From: Bdellovibrio bacteriovorus W
Lineage (GTDB): Bacteria > Bdellovibrionota > Bdellovibrionia > Bdellovibrionales > Bdellovibrionaceae
Length of the DNA: 64,000 bases
Reading direction: 5' to 3'
Assembly (NCBI GenBank): GCA_000525675.1
Contig: CP002190.1
Span: 2,170,001-2,234,000, forward strand
Shown here: positions 6,742-16,374 of the stretch, in pieces
Layout: each line of letters opens with the position of its first letter
Position numbering within the stretch: position 1 is the first letter of the stretch
Position numbers and translations under genes: made by a program
The notes under the pieces: model-generated
Told to the model about the DNA's origin: nothing
The model's input: the letters and a program-made list of their open reading frames with translations, nothing else
Databases searched by the model: none

Positions 6742-9270
6742 ATGGAACATGAAATTCTCTCTTTCTCTAAAAAGGAAAATGAACGGCAGTTTCAAGGGCT
6801 ATCTCGCTCTTTTGCACTCCAACGCCTAGATGAAGAAGGGTTTAACGAACTTCCAACCTCTAAAGCTCGGCGCAGTCACCAAATTATTTGGAATATTCTC
6901 AAAGAGCCAATGATCTATTTGCTCTTAGGCTGTGGAGCTATCTACTTCTTTTTAGGAGATCGGCAGGAGGCTACAATACTTCTCGCGTTTCTTTTGCTCA
7001 TTATCGGCATCGAGTTTTTTCAAGAGCAAAAGGCAGAGCAATCCCTTGAAGCATTAAGAGAACTCTCGAGTCCCCGTGCTTTAATTTTACGAGATGGAAA
7101 GAAAGTTAGAATTTCTAGTCGTGAGATCGTGCGGGAAGACATTATTTTCATTAATGAAGGAGATAAGGTTCCAGCCGATGCGCAAGTGATAAAAAGCAGT
7201 CATTTGGCTGCTGACGAATCTTTGCTAACTGGAGAATCAATGCCAGTCAGTAAAACGAATACTTCAAAAGTTTATGCTGGAACGACTATTATTGCTGGAC
7301 AAGGGATGGCTTTCGTCACAGCTATTGGTGCAAACACGCAGATCGGAAAAATTGGTAAATCTCTTCAAGAAACAGAGTCAACCAACTCAAGACTGCAGAG
7401 GGAGACAAGAAGATTAGTTCAAAAAGTTGCAGTCATATCTGTTTTGATTTGTATTGCGGTTTTCATTACATTTGCAATAACACGAAATGACTGGCTTGAG
7501 GGTTTTTTAGCCGGCTTAACTTTGGCGATGGCAATAATGCCCAATGAACTCCCCGCCGTTCTCACAATATTCTTGGCGCTCGGAGCTTGGCGTTTATCAA
7601 AACGAAGAGTTTTAACACGCAAGTTACCTGCTGTAGAAAACTTAGGTGCAGCTACCACCTTGTGTGTAGATAAAACAGGAACACTGACTTTAAATAAGAT
7701 GAAAATACATAAGCTCTACGCTCAGGGGGACTTTTTAGATCTCTCAGATTCAAATCAAAAAAATATTCCAGAGAAATTTCATGAAGCATTAGAGTTTGGA
7801 ATTTTAGCGAGCCGACAAGATCCTTTTGACCCTATGGAGATCGCTTTCCTATCCGCAGGCGGGCAGTTTCTAGAAAATACAGAACATTTGCATTATGATT
7901 GGATCTTAGAAAGAGAATATCCTCTGACTCCGGAACTTCTTGCAATCTCCCATGCTTGGAAAACCCAATCTGATGGGAACTACATTATTGGAGCTAAAGG
8001 CGCTCCAGAAGCAATTATTGATTTGTGTCACTTAGAAAGCTCTATGTCTCAAGAAATCAGTCAGATGGCGGAGCTTATGGCCAGCGAGGGCCTTCGAGTT
8101 CTAGGTGTAGCAAAGGCGATTTACGCGGAGCCCTCGCTTCCACAAATACAACATGACTTTGATTTTGTCTTTGTAGGACTGATTGGCTTGGCAGATCCTA
8201 TTCGCAGCGAGGTCCCCGCTGCAATTTCCGAGTGCCATAGTGCAGGAATTCGTGTGATTATGATCACTGGTGATCATTCTACAACCGCACGAAGTATCGC
8301 AAAAAGAATAGGTCTAAAAAACTCTCACCTAGTTCTTACAGGGTCGGAACTTTCAGAGCTGTCTAAAAAAGATCTTTCGAAAAGAATAGAAAGCATCAAT
8401 ATATTCTCGCGTGTTTCGCCAATGCAAAAGTTGCAAATCGTCGAGGCTCTTAAAAGTGCAGGAGAAGTTGTTGCGATGACCGGCGATGGCGTCAACGATG
8501 CTCCAGCACTGAAAGCCGCCGATATCGGAATTGCCATGGGCCAAAGGGGCACGGACGTAGCGAGAGAATCGGCTGACCTAGTTCTACTCGATGATGATTT
8601 TGGATCTATCGTCGAATCTATAAGAATGGGCCGAAGAATCTATTCAAATCTCAGGAATGCACTTCAATATCTTTTCTCGGCCCATGTTCCTATAGCAGGT
8701 ATGTCCGTCTTTCCTGTAATTTTCCAGTCGCCTTTGGTGCTTCTTCCTATGCATATTGCTCTCCTCCACCTAATTATTGAGCCAGCTTCGTCAATCGCTT
8801 TTGAAATTGAACCAGCTTCGAGTTCAACAATGAAAAAACCGCCAAGAAGTGCGCATCAGCTCCTCTTCGACAAACAACTATGGACCAAAAGCCTTGTCAG
8901 TGGAGTTGGTGTTTTGATCGCTTTGATTTTTATTTATCAGATTGCTTTATCGCGAGAATTGGGAGCTTCTGAAGCAAGGGCCCTCGTTTTTACTTCTCTT
9001 ATATTTTCCAATATAGCGCTTATATTTTTAAATAGCTCATCACAAAAAACTTTAACTGAAAAAGTTCTTAAAAATCGTAACCGTGCAGTTGAAATCACAG
9101 CTTTTTTTTCGATTCTCTTACTTCTTCTATCTCTATACCTTCCCTCCTTTAGAGATCTAATGAAGTTCTCATTTTTGCACTGGGATGATTTAGCAATATG
9201 TCTATTTTTAGGCGTTTCGAGTGTCCTAATCAGTCAGGGCCTCTCTACCTCACTAATTAAAGAAAAATGA
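6742..9270 (+). CDS. P-type cation-transporting ATPase (COG0474-like)
   Basis: An inner-membrane P2/P3-like cation pump of 842 residues. It has an N-terminal cation-ATPase segment, a TGES actuator motif (about 163), DKTGTLT (Asp about 310) and GDGVNDAPAL (about 581), with about ten hydrophobic segments. The fourth-helix motif is MPNELP rather than PEGLP or PEELP. The sixth helix reads LLHLIIEPASSIAFEIEP in place of the calcium pumps' N..TD motif, so ion specificity is open (Ca, Mn, H or other). No strong ribosome site precedes the ATG. The gene for a universal stress protein starts 21 nt after the stop, implying an operon and a stress-linked role. Confidence 0.9.
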   Translation: MEHEILSFSKKENERQFQGLSRSFALQRLDEEGFNELPTSKARRSHQIIWNILKEPMIYLLLGCGAIYFFLGDRQEATILLAFLLLIIGIEFFQEQKAEQSLEALRELSSPRALILRDGKKVRISSREIVREDIIFINEGDKVPADAQVIKSSHLAADESLLTGESMPVSKTNTSKVYAGTTIIAGQGMAFVTAIGANTQIGKIGKSLQETESTNSRLQRETRRLVQKVAVISVLICIAVFITFAITRNDWLEGFLAGLTLAMAIMPNELPAVLTIFLALGAWRLSKRRVLTRKLPAVENLGAATTLCVDKTGTLTLNKMKIHKLYAQGDFLDLSDSNQKNIPEKFHEALEFGILASRQDPFDPMEIAFLSAGGQFLENTEHLHYDWILEREYPLTPELLAISHAWKTQSDGNYIIGAKGAPEAIIDLCHLESSMSQEISQMAELMASEGLRVLGVAKAIYAEPSLPQIQHDFDFVFVGLIGLADPIRSEVPAAISECHSAGIRVIMITGDHSTTARSIAKRIGLKNSHLVLTGSELSELSKKDLSKRIESINIFSRVSPMQKLQIVEALKSAGEVVAMTGDGVNDAPALKAADIGIAMGQRGTDVARESADLVLLDDDFGSIVESIRMGRRIYSNLRNALQYLFSAHVPIAGMSVFPVIFQSPLVLLPMHIALLHLIIEPASSIAFEIEPASSSTMKKPPRSAHQLLFDKQLWTKSLVSGVGVLIALIFIYQIALSRELGASEARALVFTSLIFSNIALIFLNSSSQKTLTEKVLKNRNRAVEITAFFSILLLLLSLYLPSFRDLMKFSFLHWDDLAICLFLGVSSVLISQGLSTSLIKEK

Positions 9271-9291
9271 TTCTTTGAAAGGACTGAAGCT

Positions 9292-10239
9292 GTGGCTCTA
9301 ACAAATCTTGTCCTCGCAGATGATTTTAGCAATACCTCTTCTCAAGGTAGGAATCGTTCTAAGTTATCAAGACAACTGGCTTCTCATTTAAGTGAAATCC
9401 TCAAAGCCCATTTACATATTATCTATGTTGAGGACACACCGGAGTTTCACTTCGATGGAAGCTTATTAAATCTCGTTGATCCTATTCATGCTTGCCAATT
9501 AGATGATCTAAAACAAACTATAGAAGAAACCACAGGGAATACGAATATTCATTTAGAGATTGCAATGGGCTCACCTGCTGAAAAGATCCTTGAATATGCA
9601 AATTCAACCTCTTCAAAGCTTATTGTAACTGGCACGCGAGGTTTGCGTGGTCCTGGGAAGTTGTTTTTAGGAAGTGTAACAGAAGAAGTAGCTAGAAATA
9701 GTCAAATCCCTGTTTTTGTCATAGGTCCTACCGTCAAAAGAATCTCTTTCTCCTGTCGGCAAGAACATCCAAGAATTCTTTTACTGACGGATCTTTCATG
9801 GACAAGTAAAAATGCAGAGAACTATACCAAAAAATTAGCAAAACAAACGAATGCAGAAGTCACGATCCTGCATTCGGTTGGAGAACCAATTCATAAACTT
9901 AAACAGTTAGTTTATCGCAGCCGTGTTCCTATTTTTTCTCTTGATGAACGTGTTGCAGAGATGAAGAAATGGGCGTACGAAAATCTAAATCGATGTAAAG
10001 AAAAATTCACAGAGGACAATATTCTAGTCCAAATAATATTGCTCCATAAAGAACACGATTTTCTGATAGACTTCAAAAAGGAACTCAAAAACGGCTATGA
10101 CTTAGTCATCATAGGAACCCATGGACGCACTAAAACCATGACCTCTTTCTTAGGAAGTACCGCTCGAAAAGCATGCCTTGTCTCGTCAACTCCTGTCGCT
10201 ATCGTTCCCTCTAAATCCAACAATATATCTTCTTCCTGA
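9292..10239 (+). CDS. Tandem-domain universal stress protein
   Basis: A cytoplasmic UspA-family protein of 315 residues with two Usp domains (about 3-145 and 155-305). Each ends in the ATP-binding G-x2-G-x9-G-(S/T) pattern: TRGLRGPGKLFLGS in the first and THGRTKTMTSFLGS in the second. The GTG start at 9292 follows AAAGGA by about 9 nt. It is cotranscribed with the P-type ATPase just upstream (21-nt gap). Usp proteins modulate stress survival and often accompany transporters, but no specific regulator was identified. Confidence 0.9.
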   Translation: MALTNLVLADDFSNTSSQGRNRSKLSRQLASHLSEILKAHLHIIYVEDTPEFHFDGSLLNLVDPIHACQLDDLKQTIEETTGNTNIHLEIAMGSPAEKILEYANSTSSKLIVTGTRGLRGPGKLFLGSVTEEVARNSQIPVFVIGPTVKRISFSCRQEHPRILLLTDLSWTSKNAENYTKKLAKQTNAEVTILHSVGEPIHKLKQLVYRSRVPIFSLDERVAEMKKWAYENLNRCKEKFTEDNILVQIILLHKEHDFLIDFKKELKNGYDLVIIGTHGRTKTMTSFLGSTARKACLVSSTPVAIVPSKSNNISSS

Positions 10240-10624
10240 AAATCTTGATTGACATAGGCTCTATCTCTTGAATTCGCTTGTTCAAAGCGATCGTCATTGC
10301 CTCAATATAAAAAGCCCAATAGCAATAGAGAATCGTAATGAATTGTTAATACATTTCACTTAAAAACTGTTTAAGTCTTAAAGAAACGAAATCTTATACT
10401 TTCGTTACGAATCTAACATCTACTGTGCCTATATTCATTCACGCAGTAAATCTTACGAAAATCCGTTTTTAATGACTCAAGCTCCGTGCATATCTATATA
10501 CCTAAAACAATTTATAAATATCTTGTTCTACCGTTCGATAAGTTTGACGTTTTTTAAAAGATTTTAGGCCGTGCTAAGATTGGGTATTGAAAATGCTTTA
10601 ACCTCTTTCAGGTGGAACTACTGC
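10240..10624. other. AT-rich intergenic region
   Basis: No gene or RNA was recognised. A TTGACA-like hexamer at 10249 lacks a good -10 partner. A TTGACG at 10543 is followed by a T tract and has no convincing -10 at 16-18 nt. Confidence 0.3.
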
Positions 10625-10879
10625 ATGAAAAAGAAAAAGAGCAAGGAGAATACCCAATGGCCGCCTAAGTCGAATAATAAAAACTTAGCTGCCCTCATAC
10701 TAACAGCTATGTCTGTAGGCTGTGGAGTGGTTAATACAAGTCGCATAGGGATTTCGAGTTCGACAACAAAAGAAAATGAAATTCGTGGAAAGCTAAGTCT
10801 TCAAGGCTCTTCTGCCACTTCAAACGATCGTTTTCTTGGAACGGTATTTGTATTGATTTGTGGTAGGAGCTACGAATGA
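10625..10879 (+). CDS. Small putative lipoprotein, coupled to subtilase
   Basis: An 84-residue ORF from the ATG at 10625, preceded by a weak CAGGTGG. It has a long basic and polar N-region, then a hydrophobic stretch (LAALILTAMSVGC) that could be a lipoprotein signal, although the lipobox (SVGC) is not classical. The rest is Ser/Thr-rich. Its stop overlaps the subtilase start (ATGA), so translation is probably coupled. The function is unknown. It might be an outer-membrane or periplasmic partner of the protease, or a shortened remnant of a longer gene. Confidence 0.5.
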   Translation: MKKKKSKENTQWPPKSNNKNLAALILTAMSVGCGVVNTSRIGISSSTTKENEIRGKLSLQGSSATSNDRFLGTVFVLICGRSYE

Positions 10880-12045
10880 AAAATAAGGCTAAAAAGAGAA
10901 CTTTTACGCTGTCGAATCTTTTGACAAGGTTGTCTTATTTTCTTTTGATTCTTTTCTTGGTTCCAACAGCTCAAGCCGGCCGCGCCCTTGTGTTTATGAA
11001 GAATCGAGAGTCTTTCCAAGGTGCTCAGCTACCCGTAAAAATTCAAAAACACCTAAAAAATTTAAATGTTTTTATCGTTGAAGCCCAGGATGATCAGCAA
11101 CTGCAGGCGATCAAGAATCTTCCCGGTGTTGCCTACGTCGAAAAAGAATTTAATCACCCTGTAAAACTTGAAAACATCGCCATTGAAAAAGCCGAAAAGC
11201 CGTGGGGATTAGATGCGATTAAAGCTCCCCGCGCTTGGGAAATCGCCGGTAAAGGCAAAGGTATCCGCGTACTGGTGTTAGACACTGGCATTGATCCTCA
11301 ACATCCATCGCTAAAAGATAACTTCGAAAAAGGCCGCGACTTCACTGGAGCTAGCAAAGGCACTTTCTTTTTTGATGAAACCGGTCACGGCACTCATGTC
11401 GCCGGAACTGTAGCGGCTATTGAGAACTCTAGCGGCTTTGCTGGAGTGGCTCCAGAAGCCACGATCTTAGCAGGGCGCGTGTGTGGTGAGATGGGTTGCA
11501 ATAGCATCGGAGTTATTGAGGGCATTGACTGGGGTGTGAGCGAAAAGGTGGATGTGATCAATCTGTCTCTTGGGTCCACTGGTGCTTCGCCTGCAACTCT
11601 TGAGGCCGTTTTAAGAGCTGATCGTGCCGGTGTATCTATCGTCGCTGCCACAGGTAACTATGGCGTGAACGAAGTTCTTTTTCCCGCAGCCTACCCTTCG
11701 GTGATTGCAGTGGGCGCGGTCGATCGCCATATGCAAATCGCTAAGTTCTCTCAATACGGGCCCGAGGTCACTTTAGTGGCTCCGGGGGTTGAAATCGTTT
11801 CTACCTATCCAAGAGCCAAGGGCTCTCCCTTCTTTGAAACCTTCGGCACCTCTATGGCATCTCCACACGTTGCAGGCGTGGTAGCCCTTGTGAGATCTGC
11901 AAATAAAAAGCTCACTCCCTTAGAAATCAAAGAGCTCCTCATTAAAACTGCAATTCCATTATCTCCTAATATCGACAATAAATTCGGTGCAGGACTCGTG
12001 AATGCCGAAGCTGCTGTGAGTGAAGCTCTACGCCTCACAAAATAG
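10876..12045 (+). CDS. Exported subtilisin-like serine protease (S8) with I9 propeptide
   Basis: A 389-residue secreted protease. A basic start and hydrophobic segment form the signal peptide (to about AQA, residue 34). An inhibitor I9-like propeptide follows (about 35-95), then the S8 catalytic domain. The triad is visible as D136 in VLVLDTGID, H171 in HGTHVAGT and S326 in GTSMASPHVAG. All three catalytic residues and the N-rich oxyanion region are intact, so it should be active after autoprocessing. The start overlaps the preceding small ORF by 4 nt. A hairpin follows at 12050. A role in degrading prey or environmental protein is inferred. Confidence 0.95.
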   Translation: MKNKAKKRTFTLSNLLTRLSYFLLILFLVPTAQAGRALVFMKNRESFQGAQLPVKIQKHLKNLNVFIVEAQDDQQLQAIKNLPGVAYVEKEFNHPVKLENIAIEKAEKPWGLDAIKAPRAWEIAGKGKGIRVLVLDTGIDPQHPSLKDNFEKGRDFTGASKGTFFFDETGHGTHVAGTVAAIENSSGFAGVAPEATILAGRVCGEMGCNSIGVIEGIDWGVSEKVDVINLSLGSTGASPATLEAVLRADRAGVSIVAATGNYGVNEVLFPAAYPSVIAVGAVDRHMQIAKFSQYGPEVTLVAPGVEIVSTYPRAKGSPFFETFGTSMASPHVAGVVALVRSANKKLTPLEIKELLIKTAIPLSPNIDNKFGAGLVNAEAAVSEALRLTK

Positions 12046-12049
12046 AAAA

Positions 12050-12076
12050 CACTTGCTGAGGATAGCTCAGCAAGTG
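12050..12076. terminator. Convergent terminator hairpin
   Basis: An 11-bp stem (CACTTGCTGAG / CTCAGCAAGTG) with a 5-nt loop between two converging genes. On the minus strand it is followed by TTTTCTATTTT, so it mainly suits the ABC transporter transcript. Confidence 0.7.
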
Positions 12077-12088
12077 CTTCGTAAGATT

Positions 12089-15000
12089 TTAGACTAGGCT
12101 CTCTTCAATTTCTTTTTCTGTCAGCTCTTCAGGTCGTCGGATAGATTTCACCTCACCTGCTAAAATCTCAATAATCTGATCGCAATCTGAGATGGTTCCC
12201 AGACGATGGGCAATAATAAGCATCGTAACACCTTTGAAGGATGTGCGAATCACCTTCTGTAAGAGCGCATCTGTTTGCACATCAACACTCGCAGTCGCTT
12301 CATCCATAACGATGACCTTTGCGTTTGTCAGTAGAGCACGCGCAAGACAGAGCAATTGACGCTGGCCTTGACTTAAATTTTGCCCGCCTTCTGTAACCGG
12401 TGAATTCAAAATCTGAGGCAAAGACTTTACATATTCCCACATCGAAGCGTGTTTAAGTGCCTCCATAACTTCTTCATCTGAATATTCGTTATAGCGGTCT
12501 AAATTACTTCGAATCGTGCCCATAAATAACGTTGGGTCTTGAGGTATGATTGCAAGACTTCGGCGCAATTTCTCTAAGGGCACAGTGGCTATGTCAACTC
12601 CGTCTATTAAAATACTACCTTCTTCGGCCTCAATGAAACGGAAGAGGGTTTGAAAAAATGTGCTCTTACCCGATCCCGTGCGACCGATAATTCCCACGCG
12701 ACTTCCAGCCTCGACTTCAAAGTTGATTCCTTTTAAAACCAAAGGCAAATGAGAAGCATAGCGAACCTTTAAAGATTCAACATTTATTCGACCTTTTTCA
12801 GGCCATGTTTCACGTAAGACCTCGTTCGAAGCTTTCAAAATTGAAACTTCAGCAGGTAAGTTTGAAAAGAACTTCAATCTTTCAATCGAGGTCATTCTTG
12901 ATTCAATATCCGCAAAAACACGAACTCCCCAATTTAGGTATCCCCAAAAAGAAAGTGAATAAAGAGTTACAAGGCCTGCTGTCCCCGCCTCCATCACACC
13001 ATGATAGGCAGATAGAGTTACTCCCACAGCTGTCGCCGTGGAGATAAGTCCGCCAATCAAAGGCACGCGAGTAGAGAACCAACGATTTACTAAAATATGT
13101 GCATGAAACATTTTATGGCTGTGAAAAAGCTTTTGATAAAAGTTTTCCATAAACCACTCTGTCTTATTGAATCCGCGAATAACTGTTAACCCCTGCAAGC
13201 TTTCCTTGAAGTGAGCATAACGTGGAGATCGCGCGACACTATCAAAGCGTTTCACTTCTCTAGCTGGACGTCTGTAGTCTCGTTGCACTATGTAATAAAG
13301 ACTCATCACCGGGCCGATAACCAAAATCATTAAAGGCATAAGTCCTAAAATCAAAACAATTGATACTATCACCTGCAATGCACAGTGAACTGCAGAATCA
13401 AAACTCCATTGCAGATACACATCTACAGATTCAACGTCTCTCGAAAATCTCTGAATGATTCGCCCTACAGGAGTAGAATCAAAAAAGCGAATCGGCGCAC
13501 TTAAAACGCTTTTAAGCATCTTATCATGCATATTTTTACCCGCTCTAATTCCTCGACTGAGCCAAAAGAGATGATTCATCAAAGATCCAACCAAAACTGT
13601 GATCCCGATCAATCCGTATATTCCTACGGCAGTCAAAGCCAACCACTTACCGCTATTTTCTGAATAAAAAGATAACCAAGCTTTCTGTGCCAAAGGTAAG
13701 ACCGCAGTCAAAATTGCTGACATCAAAAGCAAGACAAGTATTAGTGGTTTTGTATAGCGTCCATCTCCCCCCAAAGAGCTGATATAATCCCAATAGACGG
13801 TACTCTTAACGGCCCCCACTTCTCGATCTTCATCTTCAGTGACTCGTTGACCATCATTGCTATCATGAAGCTCCAACTCTTCATATGTTACTGCTTGCTC
13901 GTGCGGTTTAGCCTCTTCTTCCCCTTGTGACTTCCCATGCTCTTTATAAAAAGACAGAAAAGAAGGACAACCCACTAGTAACTCATTAAAAGTACCAAGT
14001 CCTTGAACCTTTCCCTCATGTACAAATGCAACTTTATCAAAATTCGACAGATACTCGAGTCGATGAGTAGCTACAACTCGCGTAACTCCCTGCCAAGCTC
14101 CGAACAAGAGGCGTTCGCAAAGAAGCCGTTCCGTTTCTGCATCCACAGCTGAAAGTGGATCATCTAACAACACCACTTGTGGCTTTCTTAAAAAGGCGCG
14201 GGCTAAAGCAACCCGTTGCTTTTGTCCACCAGATAGGTTCACGCCTTTTTCTCCGATTTCCGTGCGAAGGCCCGACGACCACTCTTTAAGATCTCGACTC
14301 AAACAACTATTATGTAGAGCTCGGCGAACCTCTTCATTGCTTACAGATTCTCCAAATTTCAAATTTTCTAAGAGAGAAGCATTTACGATATATGCTTCTT
14401 GGGGCACAAAGGCCATCCGAGGTTTTGCTCCAGATTCTGGAACAAAAATGCAACGACCTGATTGAGGATTGATCTCACCTAATAAGGCCATTATAAGCGA
14501 ACTCTTTCCTGAACCAACCGGCCCCACAAGCGCCAACGATTCTCCGGCTTTCACATCAAGAGTAATATCCGTCAAAAGATCGCTATCTTGACCTGCATGG
14601 CGAATGCTTAAAGATTCTAAATGAATCCCTACAGGTTCTGAACGATCTTGCTCACGAACATCCACCTGCACTTCTTCTTGCGCTAAATAAGATAAAATTC
14701 GCCTTGCGCCCACCAGTCCATTGGTTGTGCGAGAAATCAAACGAGACAAGTCGCCAAAGGGTCCCTCCAGCAATCCAAAAAGTGCTATGCAAGTAAATAT
14801 AGTGGCGGCGTTGAGTTCTTGCCCTCGCCAAGCATGGACAGCAAGTGCTACAAAAAGAACTAAAGTCGAAACTCCGAGGTAGCCAAGGCTTGAAATTACT
14901 TCCGCCTTAGCTAGTCTTCTTCGACTAGAAAGCTCTTTTTCACGTACCTCTGCTACTTCATTCGAAACACTTTTTTCCCATGCAAAATACTTTACAACCC

Positions 15001-15772
15001 GAATGGCATTCATTGCCTGTGTCATCAATGTGACACGACGGTCCCGATGTAGCATCATTTCTTCATCGAGATACGTGAACTTTTTGGCCACGTAAATTGT
15101 TAAAGGGGCTAGCGTAAAAAGAACTAGAAGAGCTGCAAATGCAGAGACTCCTATGTAATAGAAGAGCATTGCAACAACGCCGATGATCAGGAAGGTCGAC
15201 ATTATCAGATCCCCTAAAACCATCGGGAAATCCGCAATATTATCGCTATCACTGCTCATGTGATTTACGATATCCCCCACTTGATTGTGCTGCCGAGCTT
15301 GCTGACTCAATCGCAAACTATGAGAGAATATTCTTTCATTCAAAATACTCGTAGTGACTTGATAAGCTTTAAGACCATTATAGAAATAATGTTGCATAAA
15401 GAGGCCTGACAAAAAGCCAAAAAAACCAAGTAATACACCATAGATCAAAGTCGTTGTGAGAGTCTCTGAAGACACTCCTTCAGAAATAAGTCCTACAAAC
15501 TTGTTTACCAATACAGGTGACATTAACGCAAAAACGGAACTCCCCAAATACCAAAGGTATGCCGGTCCTGTATATTTTCTTAAGCTATAGACCATCGACA
15601 AAAGCAAATCCTTAGGAGTCGTCCAACGAATCTCGTTCCGATTAATAGTAATATTTCTAGGATCAAGATCCGATGGGAGTTCCATCAAATCGGCTTCTTC
15701 TATATTCTTTATCTTTGCTAATTTTACTAAAGGCGATACCTCTGTAAATAATAGGCGCTTCAATACATTCAT
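12089..15772 (-). CDS. Full-length ABCC/MRP-like ABC exporter
   Basis: A single 1227-residue polypeptide with the order TMD1-NBD1-TMD2-NBD2, an inner-membrane exporter. NBD1 has Walker A GPVGSGKS (about 417), LSGGQ (about 510) and a Walker B ending in DDPLSAVD, where Asp replaces the catalytic Glu. NBD2 has GRTGSGKS (about 1027), LSQGQ (about 1128) and MDEATASVD with the Glu retained. This asymmetry and the DDPLSAVDAE string are trademarks of eukaryotic ABCC (MRP) transporters. Bacterial exporters are usually half-size or heterodimers. A charged linker (about 620-660) joins the halves. The start has GGAAG about 5 nt upstream. The substrate is unknown (conjugates, lipids and drugs are all possible). 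It is monocistronic. Confidence 0.92.
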   Translation of the reverse strand: MNVLKRLLFTEVSPLVKLAKIKNIEEADLMELPSDLDPRNITINRNEIRWTTPKDLLLSMVYSLRKYTGPAYLWYLGSSVFALMSPVLVNKFVGLISEGVSSETLTTTLIYGVLLGFFGFLSGLFMQHYFYNGLKAYQVTTSILNERIFSHSLRLSQQARQHNQVGDIVNHMSSDSDNIADFPMVLGDLIMSTFLIIGVVAMLFYYIGVSAFAALLVLFTLAPLTIYVAKKFTYLDEEMMLHRDRRVTLMTQAMNAIRVVKYFAWEKSVSNEVAEVREKELSSRRRLAKAEVISSLGYLGVSTLVLFVALAVHAWRGQELNAATIFTCIALFGLLEGPFGDLSRLISRTTNGLVGARRILSYLAQEEVQVDVREQDRSEPVGIHLESLSIRHAGQDSDLLTDITLDVKAGESLALVGPVGSGKSSLIMALLGEINPQSGRCIFVPESGAKPRMAFVPQEAYIVNASLLENLKFGESVSNEEVRRALHNSCLSRDLKEWSSGLRTEIGEKGVNLSGGQKQRVALARAFLRKPQVVLLDDPLSAVDAETERLLCERLLFGAWQGVTRVVATHRLEYLSNFDKVAFVHEGKVQGLGTFNELLVGCPSFLSFYKEHGKSQGEEEAKPHEQAVTYEELELHDSNDGQRVTEDEDREVGAVKSTVYWDYISSLGGDGRYTKPLILVLLLMSAILTAVLPLAQKAWLSFYSENSGKWLALTAVGIYGLIGITVLVGSLMNHLFWLSRGIRAGKNMHDKMLKSVLSAPIRFFDSTPVGRIIQRFSRDVESVDVYLQWSFDSAVHCALQVIVSIVLILGLMPLMILVIGPVMSLYYIVQRDYRRPAREVKRFDSVARSPRYAHFKESLQGLTVIRGFNKTEWFMENFYQKLFHSHKMFHAHILVNRWFSTRVPLIGGLISTATAVGVTLSAYHGVMEAGTAGLVTLYSLSFWGYLNWGVRVFADIESRMTSIERLKFFSNLPAEVSILKASNEVLRETWPEKGRINVESLKVRYASHLPLVLKGINFEVEAGSRVGIIGRTGSGKSTFFQTLFRFIEAEEGSILIDGVDIATVPLEKLRRSLAIIPQDPTLFMGTIRSNLDRYNEYSDEEVMEALKHASMWEYVKSLPQILNSPVTEGGQNLSQGQRQLLCLARALLTNAKVIVMDEATASVDVQTDALLQKVIRTSFKGVTMLIIAHRLGTISDCDQIIEILAGEVKSIRRPEELTEKEIEESLV

Positions 15773-16322
15773 AAATCTTCCGCAACTGCTCTCTAAATTC
15801 TTAAAGAGAACTACATATGAAATTTTATTATTGATTCATTTTCAAGAGTTGGAGGTAATGGCGCCTTCTCTGAATTCTAAATCTATTTTTAGAAAAACAA
15901 GACAGGAGAAGGCATCATCATTGATTGCAACATATTCAAGAACATAGCCCCTCCCTTCGTGAGATAAATAAAGGCTAACGAATTTATAGAACCTTGTCTA
16001 GAGAAGATCTAAAAAAAAATTTAAAGTTTTTATAATAAGACTTTGCGTGTGCATTTTAAGCCTTTTCCATTGTTTCACTATTGATTCGCCATTGCGTGGT
16101 CAAAATTCCGTCAAAGCCTCTACGAAATTTCTATTTAGTGCCTCTAAAAATATTTGAGACTTTATCTTTCCGATAAATTTAAATGAATTTCGATATCAAT
16201 TCCGCGTTCCGCAAAAAAATCATTCTTTGTCTATCTGGAGAGAACTCACTTTTTAATCATAAATGCCCTCGCTTTACCCTGACCTAAACTCCAGAAAACA
16301 CGCTGAGCCGTATCTATCTTTT
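15773..16322. other. Divergent intergenic region, no gene
   Basis: About 600 nt of AT-rich DNA separate the ABC transporter (minus) from the lipoprotein peptidase (plus). No ORF with a ribosome site, repeat or stable hairpin with a T tract was found. It must contain the transporter promoter, which could not be assigned. Confidence 0.3.
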
Positions 16323-16351
16323 TTGAACTCCTTGTAGTCTCGCATTTCAAT
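16323..16351 (+). promoter_or_regulatory. Candidate sigma-70 promoter for M15-like lipoprotein
   Basis: TTGAAC (16323-16328), a 17-bp spacer and TTCAAT (16346-16351) match four of six consensus bases in each element. The start point would be near 16358, only about 16 nt before the ATG, and just ahead of the AAGGAG ribosome site. Confidence 0.35.
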
Positions 16352-16374
16352 GCCAAACCACACAAGGAGTGCAG

